The position numbers were made by a program, and so were the translations under genes. A model generated the notes under the pieces. It was not told where the DNA came from and made no database searches. It saw only the letters and a program-made list of their open reading frames with translations. Of a DNA stretch of 64,000 bases, positions 22,001 through 31,691 are shown in pieces. Numbering within the stretch: position 1 is the first letter of the stretch; every line of letters begins with the position of its first letter. Origin of the DNA: Phoronis australis (taxonomy: Eukaryota; Phoronida; Phoronidae); assembly GCA_002633005.1 (NCBI GenBank), contig NMRA01000046.1, positions 1,203,126 to 1,267,125 of the forward strand. The letters are read 5' to 3'.

Positions 22001-24612
22001 ATCAACGTTGTCTACTTAGCAAAAATGTCGTGTAGTATCTCAGATAAATTGTCAAGATTGTGAAAAAATTTGCCTGGATATGACTAATAGATCTTTGTGT
22101 AACGGACTAAAGAACGTTCTAAAGATAACGACAGTGCTGCTCTGAATCCCTCACTAGAGACTGGTCGCAATACTGCTTATTTTGATGTGAATCGCCTTGA
22201 CTCAAACAACCAGTGTATGAGATTGCTTGCAAAGGAGGCTATTCACATAACGGAGAAACACGATTAGCTTTACCTAATCATGAACGCTGGAGCTTACAAT
22301 CTCCAGCTGCAGTGACTGGCGTTTACCTGTTCCCAGCATATTTCTCTCACTATGCGTTTCGACGTGATCCTTAGCAACGTGACTATAAACATACTGTGTT
22401 TTGATTTGATTCATTGATCCTGCCGTTCTACTTCCCCTTGAAGATATTTTCTTATAACAAACCAAAACGTTGGATTTGGGTATGTCAATCTTCAAGTGTG
22501 CGCATGTGATTAGACTCTTGCTACTATTTTGGGTAAAAAGCAAGATTTAACAAAGCTCTCTTGTGGGTAAAATTCCACGGATGTTCCATATCAATGTGAC
22601 CCTCTCTAATTCCACTGACTGTGTAAGTATGTGAGAAAGCAATGTAATTTTCCAGATGGAACCACGATAAAATGCAGTCGAAGTCACACCCGTGTTCTGC
22701 ATGTGCCTGACTTTATACCAGTGACTTTGATTTATGTGTTGAGCTTCAACTAGCATTTGTATTTTTGTAACATATTGGCTTTGCACTTACTTGTTCTCTC
22801 TTTTGAGTCTTCTTTCGCAATTTTGAGAGCAGCCTGTGGACTTCGTCAAGATTGCCTTTAAGTAACTTATTCTGGGACTTGGTTGGGTCGTCATTCCTGA
22901 ATCAGAATACAAAGACACGGTGTGTAAGCACAATGAAAACCAACTACAAGAAAAACAACGCCATGTAAAAGCCTTAATTTGTTTGCATTGGCGGAGTAAG
23001 AGTGTTTCAGGAACGGCGTGGCTTAAAGGATGTTAGCGTTAGCCTCGGAGACGGTCTTGTTTTCTCCGTTGCCTCTTTGGTAGGTGTGGCCACAGTCGGT
23101 CGTTAAAACTGCTTTGTTCATCATTTGTAATTAGAGTAGCGATGCGTTGGTTTATGCTTGTGTCACCAAAGACGCACACTTTTCAGTCTAGGGCGGTTTG
23201 AGGAAAAATTTTAACAAATTCATTATCACGTCAATTTGTGAGAGACAGTGCACTTGAAAACGTCCCCTGACCCCTGAATTCTTGCAAGGTGCTCAGACCT
23301 TAACGCCACCTACCTTTTGTCATAGCCTCGTGCTGTCCAGCGGGGCGTTGGTTCGTAATGGTTAGTTGCAATGTCACTGGCCAATCGACTGTGTGAAATG
23401 GCCGTCTTCTGGCTGTCCTTTGCAATAAAGTCTAACGGCATGAGCACGGAGACGTCGACGCCCGTGTCTGAAATTATAGACAGTTTTTTTCATTTACGGA
23501 AAGACCCACTTAAATAGACAGAACTCAGTCAAAATATTGTTAAAATTGAATACCCAATATGCACTTGAAATATGACTGTTTCTCAGTACCTGGTGTGTGA
23601 AATGAAAGAGGAATATTCACCACCAATATTTTGAAGCTCAGATTAAATTCGATTCTACGTCTACGTTTTCGAGCACTGTCATTGAATTCACGTTGATTAT
23701 ATGCATAAACTTTTTGATAGGTGCTCGATGCCCGGTGATGTAGTGAATGAATCGTCACCAGTGTTAAGTGTGACTGAACATTAATTTACTTGGGCCAAAT
23801 ACAGCCGACTAAGAAATTTAGATTTTTCACCTCTGTAGACAGCAAGAAATAGGTAGCAAACGTATCTTTCCTGACGCGCAACTTGACTCGAGAACGGAAA
23901 CTAAACGGGGACATTTGACAGTTATGTCGTCGCGTGATGAGAGCACAGCCAAATTTAATTTCGTCTTCAAGAGCGCAATATTTAATAAGCTTATTTAGTG
24001 TTCTATCATTACGGTGTTCCCATGAAAACTGTTTCAATCGCCGACAGTGATTCATTAAGATAAGTACCACAATTCATCTTGCACCAGCAATTTCCATGAA
24101 TTCAATATCGGATGTTGAGATATCAAGCACAAGGAAGACTGCAATTGCTTTAAATAACCCGTTAACAGGTTGAAACGGCGTATCTGTTTATCGCTTTCGC
24201 CTAGAAACATCAGACTTGGCTGCGATGAAAACCTTTTAGATGTACAGTGAAAACTTATAAAAGGAACCGTGAACATACTCAAGTATTTTAGCCTGAGCGC
24301 ATCGAATTCCCCAGCCAACTGTGACATCCTTCGGGCATACTCTTTCTCAAGTTTGGTGCGTTCGAGCATCAATCTTTCCAAATCCTTCGTAAGCCTACAA
24401 GAAATAATACTTGTTGTATCCCAAACTGTTGACTGAGAGATGTGGTGCTGAAGGACAACAAAACTTGCAAACCCTTTATTTGTTACTTGAGTTATGGAAA
24501 TTTATAAAACGACCGCCTCTTACCCGCTGTACGAGTGGATTTCACTCATTTTCCTTTTCAAGTCCGTTTGAAGAGAGTCTATCATGACGACGTTCTTAGT
24601 TTTATCAGCCAT
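18848..24612 (-). CDS. F-BAR-like coiled-coil protein (7 exons, complete)
   Basis: Exons, minus strand: 24612-24524, 24394-24279, 23467-23314, 22896-22791, 21252-21058, 19695-19583, 19064-18848. Lengths sum to 990 bp, exactly 330 codons with stop, and every phase matches, which strongly supports the model. The N-terminus (ERLMLERTKLEKEYARRMSQ, then QLAGEF) resembles the FCH/F-BAR signature (R..iEkeYAk.L..La). KTAISHSRLASDI resembles the next F-BAR helix. The remainder is charged and helical (LLSKLRKKTQKREQ, NLEKANNTRDLAHKELQKCY). Known F-BAR proteins bind and curve membranes and link them to actin. No SH3 domain is seen; the protein ends after the F-BAR-like part. It is not assigned to a subfamily. 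The introns contain LINE and Penelope fragments. Confidence 0.75.
19583..19695 (-). CDS. F-BAR-like gene exon 6
   Basis: Acceptor CATTTTTCAG and donor GTGAGT. It encodes KLDACKTQMNCERLKAKASV, TDQIMEYFKAITNHADE. The 14-mer CAGATGAACTGTGA occurs twice in this exon region, once at the real donor and once 82 bp earlier. Confidence 0.73.
19743..20230 (+). pseudogene. LINE C-terminal fragment in F-BAR gene intron 6
   Basis: Plus-strand frames give RSKRSLLGQVRSGTLPL, then ICNCCSLNSIEDELHFTFTC after a frameshift. This is the R..L.Q.R.G.LPL and C..C....IEDE.HF...C tail found after the reverse transcriptase domain in many LINE polyproteins. Only the 3' end is present and it is antisense to the host gene. 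Confidence 0.8.
20231..21057. other. F-BAR gene intron 5 remainder, nothing recognised
   Basis: AT-rich DNA. The minus-strand open frames at 20555-20818 and 20838-21122 either lack resemblance to known domains or run off exon 5. Confidence 0.45.
21058..21252 (-). CDS. F-BAR-like gene exon 5 (apparent GC donor)
   Basis: Acceptor CTGTTTTCAG. It encodes 65 codons starting MCDTHDNKVKELRNEIER and ending DIQDENSEFRQ. The phase to exon 6 requires the boundary CAG|GCAAGA, a GC-AG intron. GC donors typically have this strong CAG|GCAAG context. Confidence 0.68.
21772..22265 (+). pseudogene. Penelope-like element 3' fragment with GIY-YIG-type region
   Basis: The plus-strand frame at 21772-22035 contains KVILNLPCLGNNN and RHDSLSKLNQRCLLSKNVV. 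After a frameshift it continues as INCQDCEKICLDMTNRSLCN and, further on, NNQCMRLLAKEAIHI. This order (LPFLG..., the Lys-rich linker, C..C...Y.G.T.R.L..R...H, then KEA.HI) is the C-terminal region of Penelope-like retroelements, where a GIY-YIG endonuclease follows the reverse transcriptase. Stops and frameshifts make it inactive. It lies antisense in F-BAR gene intron 4. Confidence 0.72.
22791..22896 (-). CDS. F-BAR-like gene exon 4
   Basis: Acceptor TTCTGATTCAG and donor GTAAGT. It encodes NDDPTKSQNKLLKGNLDEVH and RLLSKLRKKTQKREQ, a basic predicted helix. Confidence 0.75.
22897..23313. other. F-BAR gene intron 3, nothing recognised
   Basis: No repeats or extra exons were identified between exons 3 and 4. 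Confidence 0.5.
23314..23467 (-). CDS. F-BAR-like gene exon 3
   Basis: Acceptor ATAATTTCAG and donor GTAGGT. It encodes TGVDVSVLMPLDFIAKDSQK, then TAISHSRLASDIATNHYEP and WTARGYDK, continuing in phase from exon 2. Confidence 0.75.
23468..24278. other. F-BAR gene intron 2, nothing recognised
   Basis: Open frames at 23540-23758 and 23786-24070 (minus) carry no recognisable domain and are not needed for the reading frame. Confidence 0.5.
24279..24394 (-). CDS. F-BAR-like gene exon 2
   Basis: Acceptor ATTTCTTGTAG and donor GTATGT. It encodes LTKDLERLMLERTKLEKEYA and RRMSQLAGEFDALRLKYL, the part most like the FCH signature. Confidence 0.75.
24524..24612 (-). CDS. F-BAR-like gene exon 1
   Basis: It begins with ATG (MADKTKNVVMIDSLQTDLKR, KMSEIHSYS) and ends in phase 2 at a GTAAGA donor. 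A close copy exists at 27420-27512. Confidence 0.78.
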
Positions 24613-24639
24613 CTTAATCACTGGTTATTCAGTTCAGAT

Positions 24640-25440
24640 CAAGTACTACCTCTAACAGTCCCAACTAGGTTGGTGGATAGTCAAATTAAAGGTGTTACGT
24701 AACTTTATTATTTTACGTCATTAACTGTGACGCTCTCAATATATTTTCGACGTTAGTTTAGCGTAAGTACACGGTGCGGCGCCAGTGTTCCTGATTTTGG
24801 ACGTGATTTTCAAACTAGTGACACTTGCACATGACAATTTAACGTCCTACATATGCTCCCTGTAAGACTCCAGAATTGTAAGAACCAATACCTCTTTCTG
24901 TTACGTTCCATATCGTGATATCTTTTACGGCGTAAGTGCGCATTCCATATAAAATGTTGAAAAATCTAAATGAATTGGCTTGGCTGGTACGATCTGAAAG
25001 CATTAACGTATAAGTGTGTGTGTTATATTAAAGGTCGCAAGTTTGATCTTAGCCGAAACGGTCGCAGGCACGTTATTTCCGGGGTTAGGATCCATTTTCT
25101 AAAGAGCAGGGGAATATCACTGGTGATGTAAATATGATCGTAAATCGAGACAATCAAGTTGAATGGCAATCATCAGTCACATTAATTTTTTTTTCAAGAA
25201 ATATTGAACATGCAGCTGTATGTTTGCTGCATCCTTATAAAAGGAAATTAAAAAAATCCCTAAACATTGGACGGATGTCGAGTGTCATTTTGTCACATAG
25301 ATGGAAGTGATTAGGTCTAATCAGCATTTGCTAGTTGGTAATATCTCAATGACTGAAGCAAATGTGTTTTCAACAGCTATCTATTACAACAGTCTTGGTG
25401 CTCACATTCCTTGCCAAATCCTTGTAGAAAAATAGTGGGG
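24640..25440. repeat. dispersed repeat, copy B (upstream of F-BAR-like gene)
   Basis: It shares TTTATTATTTTACGTCATTA, GTACACGGTGCGGCG and ACCTCTTTCTGTTACGTTCC, and then the CAGCTATCTATTACAACAGT end, with copy A. Because it begins just upstream of the gene's ATG, it may include the gene's promoter. Confidence 0.7.
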
Positions 25441-27224
25441 CATGAACCACCTTTTATTTGTAATGTGTTACGTAACTTTATTATTTTACATTGACTGTGA
25501 CACTCTCAACGTATTTTCGACGTTAGTGTAGCGAAAGTACACAGTGCGGCGCTAGTTTTCCTATTTTGGGATGTGAGGTTTGTTTTCAAACAATGAAACT
25601 CGGAAATGATAATTTAATGTCCTACAAGTGTTTGCTATAAGACTTTAGACATGTAAGAACCAACCCCTATTTCTGACACGTTCCAAGTGCACAGTTCATA
25701 GGAAACATTGAAATATCTTAATAATTATTGTCAGTTAAAACTGAATATGATGCCTGTTTTGTTACAGGTCGCAAGTTTGATCGTAGCCAAGACAGTAGCA
25801 AGCACGTTATCTTCGGGGCTAGGATCCTGTTTTGAAAGAGCAGGCAATATCAGCTAGATTATTGATTTTTGTCGTGAAGTGTCGAACATGCAACTTTGTT
25901 AGCTGCGCCCGGGCATGTTACTTCAGATCAGACCAGTTATATTATTCCTAAACTCAGTTGATGGGCAACCTTTGGTATTTTGCGCTATTAGGCAGGGAAG
26001 TCTCATTCAACAAACGCCTTTTTATAGTGTACTATTTGGCTGATCTGTTTCGATACATTTAGTGCAGTTTTACAAATAATTCTATTTATCCCATATTTGT
26101 GAAAATACTCTAATTGTATAGGTTACGTTATCAACTTTGGAATACGGGAAAGTAGGGCCAATTCGTATATCACGGTACAGGCCGTATAGAACGGTAGAAG
26201 CCGTATTTCGCGGTTTGTGAGCAGTCTCTTGGCGTTCCTGAAAAAGCAGTTTTACAGCACTAAAAACGCACAATAATCAGGCTGCTGGTTTTGGGCCTCG
26301 CTGAAATTTCAATCTGGGTCATTATAACTAAATAGCTTACCTGGCCAACAAAATCAGCCAAAAATCTAATTCAAATCCAACGAAAACGTATCGTTATGAA
26401 TGCATGCAAAATATATGAGCACTGAAAAAACGTTTCGTTATGAAGGCATACAATATTTATACACTGAGAGGTAAGGTCTTTACAGGAAATTGCGACCTAA
26501 TATCGAGTAAGTGTTTTTTGCTGAGACAATCGTCTGCTCGCAGCGTTCCTCAACTCTCCGTCCCAGGCGGTCGTCACCGTGCGGTAGCGTAAAACCTGTT
26601 TGTTGCGTTACAGTCCTAACCGCAAGTTTTGCAAAACAGCACAGTTTTCACCGTTATTTTCCAATGCTGTGAGAAACACGGGGAAATGCTTCTATTACTA
26701 TTTACAGTCCAGAAGCTAAGACAAGAAAATATACCAATAAAACTGAGAAATTCATCGAAGCTAAACGAGACAATTCAACAAAATCATGTCGGTTGGCTCA
26801 AACGAGAAGAAAAGAATCTGAATACTCTTGCACACTAGATTAACAAAAGGTTTTTTCATATATCCACTTGACTGAAGGGTATCTGCATTCATGTCAAACA
26901 TGCTCCGCTGAAAAAGCACGAGCTCTGATAATAGTGGGACATTTATCTGGGTAGATCAGAGCAGATTCATGTAATTTCTGGTCTTCGTGAACTCAAAACA
27001 ACTCCAAAATCATTTGAGGCATCTGCGTCATACATAGACCACGAAAATGCCATCAAACATGACCCACTCTAATTTCGTCATTTTTGATGGAACCACGAGG
27101 CCCTAACCGTGGCCTTAGGTCCAAGACTCAAGTCACAAATTTTATTTGATGCACCCATTCAAATATTTAAGAAAAATGCTATACATGTAATTCCACTTCA
27201 GCGAAAGAGTAAGAAAAAATTGCC
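25441..27224. repeat. dispersed repeat, copy C
   Basis: It starts with the same ACTTTATTATTTTACATTGA and GTACACAGTGCGGCG words as copy B. It then runs through the GTAGCCAAGACAGTAGCA and TCATGTCAAACATGC parts to TTTATTTGATGCACCCATTC, matching 16110-17290. It ends against the duplicated F-BAR exon 2. Confidence 0.72.
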
Positions 27225-27512
27225 AATTGTGACATTCTTCGAGCTAGCTTGACACGCTCGACCATCAATCTTCCTAAATCCTTTGTAAGTCTAAAGAAAT
27301 AATACCTGTTGTGTCACAAACTATGGAAAGTCGTGGGACTTGAAAACAGCAAAACTTATAAACCTTTATGTTTTACGTCGGCAATAGAAATTTGTAAAAT
27401 GACCATCTCTTACCATTGTACGAGTGGATTTCACTCATTTTCCTTTTCAATTCCGTGTGAAGAGAATCTATCAGAACGATGTTCTTAGTTTTAGCAGCCA
27501 TCTTAATCACTG
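27225..27512 (-). pseudogene. partial duplicate of F-BAR-like gene exons 1 and 2
   Basis: Minus strand from 27512: ATG followed by AAKTKNIVLIDSLHTELKRK and MSEIHSYNG, a close copy of exon 1 with an intact frame and GTAAGA donor. About 27300-27240 is an exon 2 copy with acceptor ATTTCTTTAG, reading LTKDLGRLMVERVKLARRMS. It lacks the KEYA residues of the original and stops matching soon after. No copies of exons 3-7 lie in the window in the required position, so this is a truncated duplicate. Whether it is transcribed as an alternative first exon of the neighbouring gene cannot be told from sequence. Confidence 0.85.
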
Positions 27513-27790
27513 GTTATTTACTTCAGATCAAATATTACCTCCAATGATTTTAAACGATTTTAAAGTCCGAACTACGTTGGTTAATCAAATTATATGTTAA
27601 GTGTCTTATGTCATTCAGTGTGACACTCTAAACAGATTTGATTTTGACGTAAGTTCACCAAAAGTACACGGTGCGGCGTCAATGTTCCTGGTTTTTGATG
27701 TGATTTTGTTCGAAACTAATGGCAGTGGAAAATGACAATTTAAGAGTGACTCCATATAAAAACCAACAGGTAGAGTCTATACCCAAAATC
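27513..27790. repeat. dispersed repeat fragment, copy D (upstream of duplicate exon 1)
   Basis: TGTGACACTCTAAACAG and GTACACGGTGCGGCGTC match 24700-24840. The duplicate exon 1 and its upstream DNA were therefore copied together. Confidence 0.75.
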
Positions 27791-29219
27791 ACAGTTTTTT
27801 TTGAAACTGAGCACATGAGTTTGGTTTGTTGAGATGTATATAAACCTCACTTTTTAAGAAATTTCATTCATTATTTTTCTTTTTATGACCCGTACCTCCA
27901 TTTAGCAACAAAATTGGGCGTCGAAGTAGGCATGTTAGAATGCATTTTAGTAGCATGTGTGGTAAGGTCAAAACAAATGAACAATACGAATTCAAAGGTC
28001 AATGGCTGAATAATTTAATGGCATAACTTTCAAATTCATTTTTAAATTTGTACGTTTTGAATTTGTGAGTCAAAAAAGGCTATTTTTCAAGTTTTCACTG
28101 AAGCCATTTTTGGCCAAATTTGGCACTCTGTAGCAGCCATAAGGCACCTTTCCTGAAATTGACTTCATAATAATTTGTTCATTCATTCCTAACCTGTTCA
28201 TAATCTAAAATAAAAAAATCTTGCCTCTAAAGTAGTTTTTGCGTACGAAGCATTACACGAACTGCACTTCGTCCTTTTGCATGTTTTCAGTTGCCTCTGC
28301 TACCAATAGGGGGCTCTTGGAACATACTACTTAGCTTGTAAACACGACATAAAAACCTTGTATTTTGGAGAAAATGCAGACAGCATTATTAATTACCATT
28401 CTCTGAAAACGGCATTGATGATTATTGCTTATTACAAAAAATATGTACGTAAATCAACTGGCATGGGTGCTTCTGAATGATAGATGGCGCTGCTTTTGTT
28501 TATGTGGAGACTGAAGACGCATCTAGAATTAGAACAGTAACACGAGGACCTTGCTATAAGTCAAGACTTCGCGAGATATTGCCCTGCATTTTAAATGAGA
28601 ACACGTGGTTTTGGATAAATTTTGGAGAGGTTCTTGTGTTACTGAACTCACCCCTGCCTTACTCTTGTTTTCTATCTGTCTTGTTCGTGCCACAGGTAAA
28701 GGAATGCACCCAAGGTGTATATGGCCCCCTAGTGTTCAGTGCAAAAATCCTTCAACCTGTCAATAGTCATTGTAACTTTGGGTTCATATTGTAATGTCCC
28801 TGCTGGTTGCCACAAATTTTAGTCGCCACCAGTCCCCAGAAATATTGTGTTTCCCCCCAAACACCGGGCGGCCCTATTTCTGCCAGTGTGATCATCAGTG
28901 GTATAAAAAGGTACACATTCACAGTCAATAGAAAATAATTCACGAGAGACAATTTTACTAATGACTCATTCATGACAGACATGAAGAAAACAGAATTAAC
29001 GGTCTCGACTTCATATATCACATGTTATGCTTCGAAAACAAGGCTGAACGTTGAGCACATTTACCACTTCATTCAGTAAATCTGACGACCTGACAGCATC
29101 TTCAGCAGAAATAGCATCGTCATAAATATTGTTGCAGATCGACAACCTCGAAAAATCCACCAAACTGCGATTCACTTAACATCACAGGATAACACTTCCC
29201 CAGGGGGTTCTCGTAATGT
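27791..29219. other. intergenic, nothing recognised
   Basis: AT-rich. The plus-strand frame at 28477-28794 (105 codons) has no domain I recognise and no clear splice partners. Confidence 0.4.
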
Positions 29220-29299
29220 TAGTTCTCCATTTTGGCACTTCCGAGGGTGAACGTTTTTACTGACTTATCTTCTTCATCGAATATGTTCGTCAGAAAGTT

Positions 29300-30349
29300 C
29301 TTAACCTTTACTGAAAATCTTTTTGACCTTTTACCATTTTTCAATGTCTAACCTATTGCTTTAGAATTCGTCTCATCCAAATAGTACTCTGCAGAGGCTG
29401 CCTCAAATGACGCTCCGGTTCTTGCATCTGAAAGCATTTCTGACCACTGTCGTGCGATGTGGTTATACGTGCATGGTTTCCCTCTGCAAATGTTCAGTGT
29501 GGTTGCCCACATCCAAGTGTTGACCTATGTAGTTCTGCCTGTCTGTAGTAAAAAAATCGAGTAACCTTGCTGGGTACAAGGGAACTTTTGTTGAGGCTCT
29601 TCACTAGATAAAATGCCAACCTTAACTCTTGGTGTTGAAAATCCGCCATGTCTAGAGATGTTACTGTATTTTAGAGAAATAGGCTTCCCATTTTCTCAGT
29701 ATTTATAAGAATATACCGGCACCTACATGGGATGATTTCCACACGTGAATTCCTTGGGTGGAATAGTGGGAATTTGGTGTTGTTATACCAGGAACTGAGT
29801 ATTTTGGAAAAGACTTAGTTGCATTGACTGAACATGCATACACATAACATCCCTTCACAAGGCCACTGGAAAGTAATGCTACTTTTAAATCCAGAAAGTT
29901 TATGATATTGTTACCTTCAGCTACAAAGTACTTCGCATGTTGTTTGATTGGAGCGATCTTGCGATCACAGAGATCATTTCCATTCTGACTTTCACTAAAG
30001 TCATATCTCGAAACAGAAATGCCGGTAGAATTTGACAAGGCTGCTACGTTCAGGAGGATAGGAGCAGAGTGGTAACATCCAGCATTACCTGACTCTTCCA
30101 TGACTGGTCCTGTTCAGGCAGAAATACACCGACTAGGGGTAGTACGAGTCCGTACTCTGGCACAGGCCTTGCTTTGTGAGCTACTTTCCTGTATCTCAAA
30201 TGTTCAGTGGTGTCTTTGACATAACTCACTAAAGCACAAAGCTGTTGTGATTGGATTTTTTGCAGAATAAACTCTAAAGGAACATGAAGGCCCATCGACA
30301 TCGTCTGCCATTTTGTCTTTTTAAACTGCACTAGTCTTGCTTCTCTCAA
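29300..30349 (-). pseudogene. remnant of a multicopy zinc-finger/RNase-H-like-type protein family, probably transposon-derived
   Basis: Two overlapping minus-strand frames (30349-30050 and 30101-29703) join by a frameshift near 30100. They read NAGCYHSAPILLNVAALSNS, YDFSESQNGNDLCDRKIAPI, KQHAKYFVAEGNNI and STQGIHVWKS. Further down (29580-29440), broken frames give a C2H2-like finger ending in LDVGNHTEHLQRET. I recall this order (D/N-AGCYH, CDRKIAP, VNEGN, then a finger with HLDxGxH) from an uncharacterised family with many copies in cnidarian, molluscan and fish genomes, often tied to mobile DNA. That association is from memory and its biochemical function is unknown to me. Confidence 0.55.
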
Positions 30350-31209
30350 AACCAGCCATTACAAATATCAATTCTTACTTGTTTAATCTTAAAGGCATTT
30401 ATTTCCATTTAAAAGTTCTACAGAGTGTTTAAATTAACCTGATAATGTAAAAGAAATGAAAGAATACAAGAGGGTTACACGTACATTTTTTATATATCCT
30501 CAAGCTTAACCTCAACTGACTCCCTCAGTGGGCAAAGGTCATCGGGTTCAGTTTTGATACTAGCCGCGTAATAAACCCGGAAAACATCTTGTTTTCATTT
30601 GAAAGAGTTTAGACTTGGTTTCTATAACTATTTAAAGCAGACTTCTTGCCTAAAAGTTTTTTCAAATGGTTTGTAAACTCTGCTCGTCCTTTCCAAACTT
30701 TGAAAATAGACTGTTTTGCAAGACAATTTTCACTAAAGTGCAAAGTTGAGGCAAGATTTTTTATTGCTCAGTCATCAAGACTAACTCTTCAACTGTATGT
30801 TCAAAACGTCCCATAAGGCTACAAGGTGTTTTATGGCAGTAAGAAGGTCACAAAAATGGCCACTAAAATTAGCCCCAAAAAGTGGTCTGTGGATTATCTC
30901 CCTTGTCTATCACAAAACTATCAGATTTTAATAAATGACAAAGAATTATCCACAGTATAAGTTGGTTATTTCCGCCACCAAAATATAGCTTTTGATCTAT
31001 TTTGTATGTTACTCATTTTTGTTGCTGAAAACATGCGATTTTTGAGACGGCTAATATGCCCAATTGTGCCAATTTGTGTTATCATGCTCCAGCGGCGAAA
31101 TTAGGGGTCATTGAGTGCACAAATTTTGGCATGTGGGTTTTTGTTAGGATACCTACCCATGTACAAAAATTGAAGTTGTTTTAAATTTTGACGTATAGAC
31201 TGATTTTTG
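30350..31209. other. intergenic, nothing recognised
   Basis: AT-rich DNA without recognisable domains, exons or repeats. Confidence 0.4.
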
Positions 31210-31687
31210 AAAATCTACTGGTTTTTATATGGACTGCCTCTTAACGTTCTACAAAAAAGTTCCCTGTTAGACTCCATTTTGTAAGAAACAATACCTCTTT
31301 CTGTTACGTTCCATTTTGTCATATCCATTATATAGCTTAAATGCATATTCCTTAGAAAACTGTCATGCAAAAAATGCCTTTGACAATTCGCTGTTTGACT
31401 TGACGCGTTTGAATGCATTTAGTGCATTTTTTCAAGTATTCGTAATAACTCAAAGGTTTTTTGCAAGAAGGAAACCCCTTTCTAGGACTAATTGGCTCGT
31501 TTTTGTTGGAAGGATGAAAACAATTAGTCTTCTCTGACACAACGGAACCGCAGTTCGAGTGGGTTGTGACTAGTTCACAGCTATTTAGTTGTAGTTAATA
31601 TGTATACACCTGTGCTGACTGTTAATAAAGTTTGCTTATAAACCACATTTCTTTTTATTTCATACCCTATATTCTTCTGTTATTCGT
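31210..31687. repeat. dispersed repeat, copy E, left part (interrupted by transposon)
   Basis: ACCTCTTTCTGTTACGTTCC, GCAAGAAGGAAACC and TTAGTCTTCTCTGACA match copies A and B. The rest of the unit resumes at 35319 after the TTAA element. Confidence 0.7.
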
Positions 31688-31691
31688 TTAA

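Noticed and set aside
28477-28794. 105-codon plus-strand frame
   Set aside because: No family resemblance; length is not exceptional for chance in this amount of sequence.
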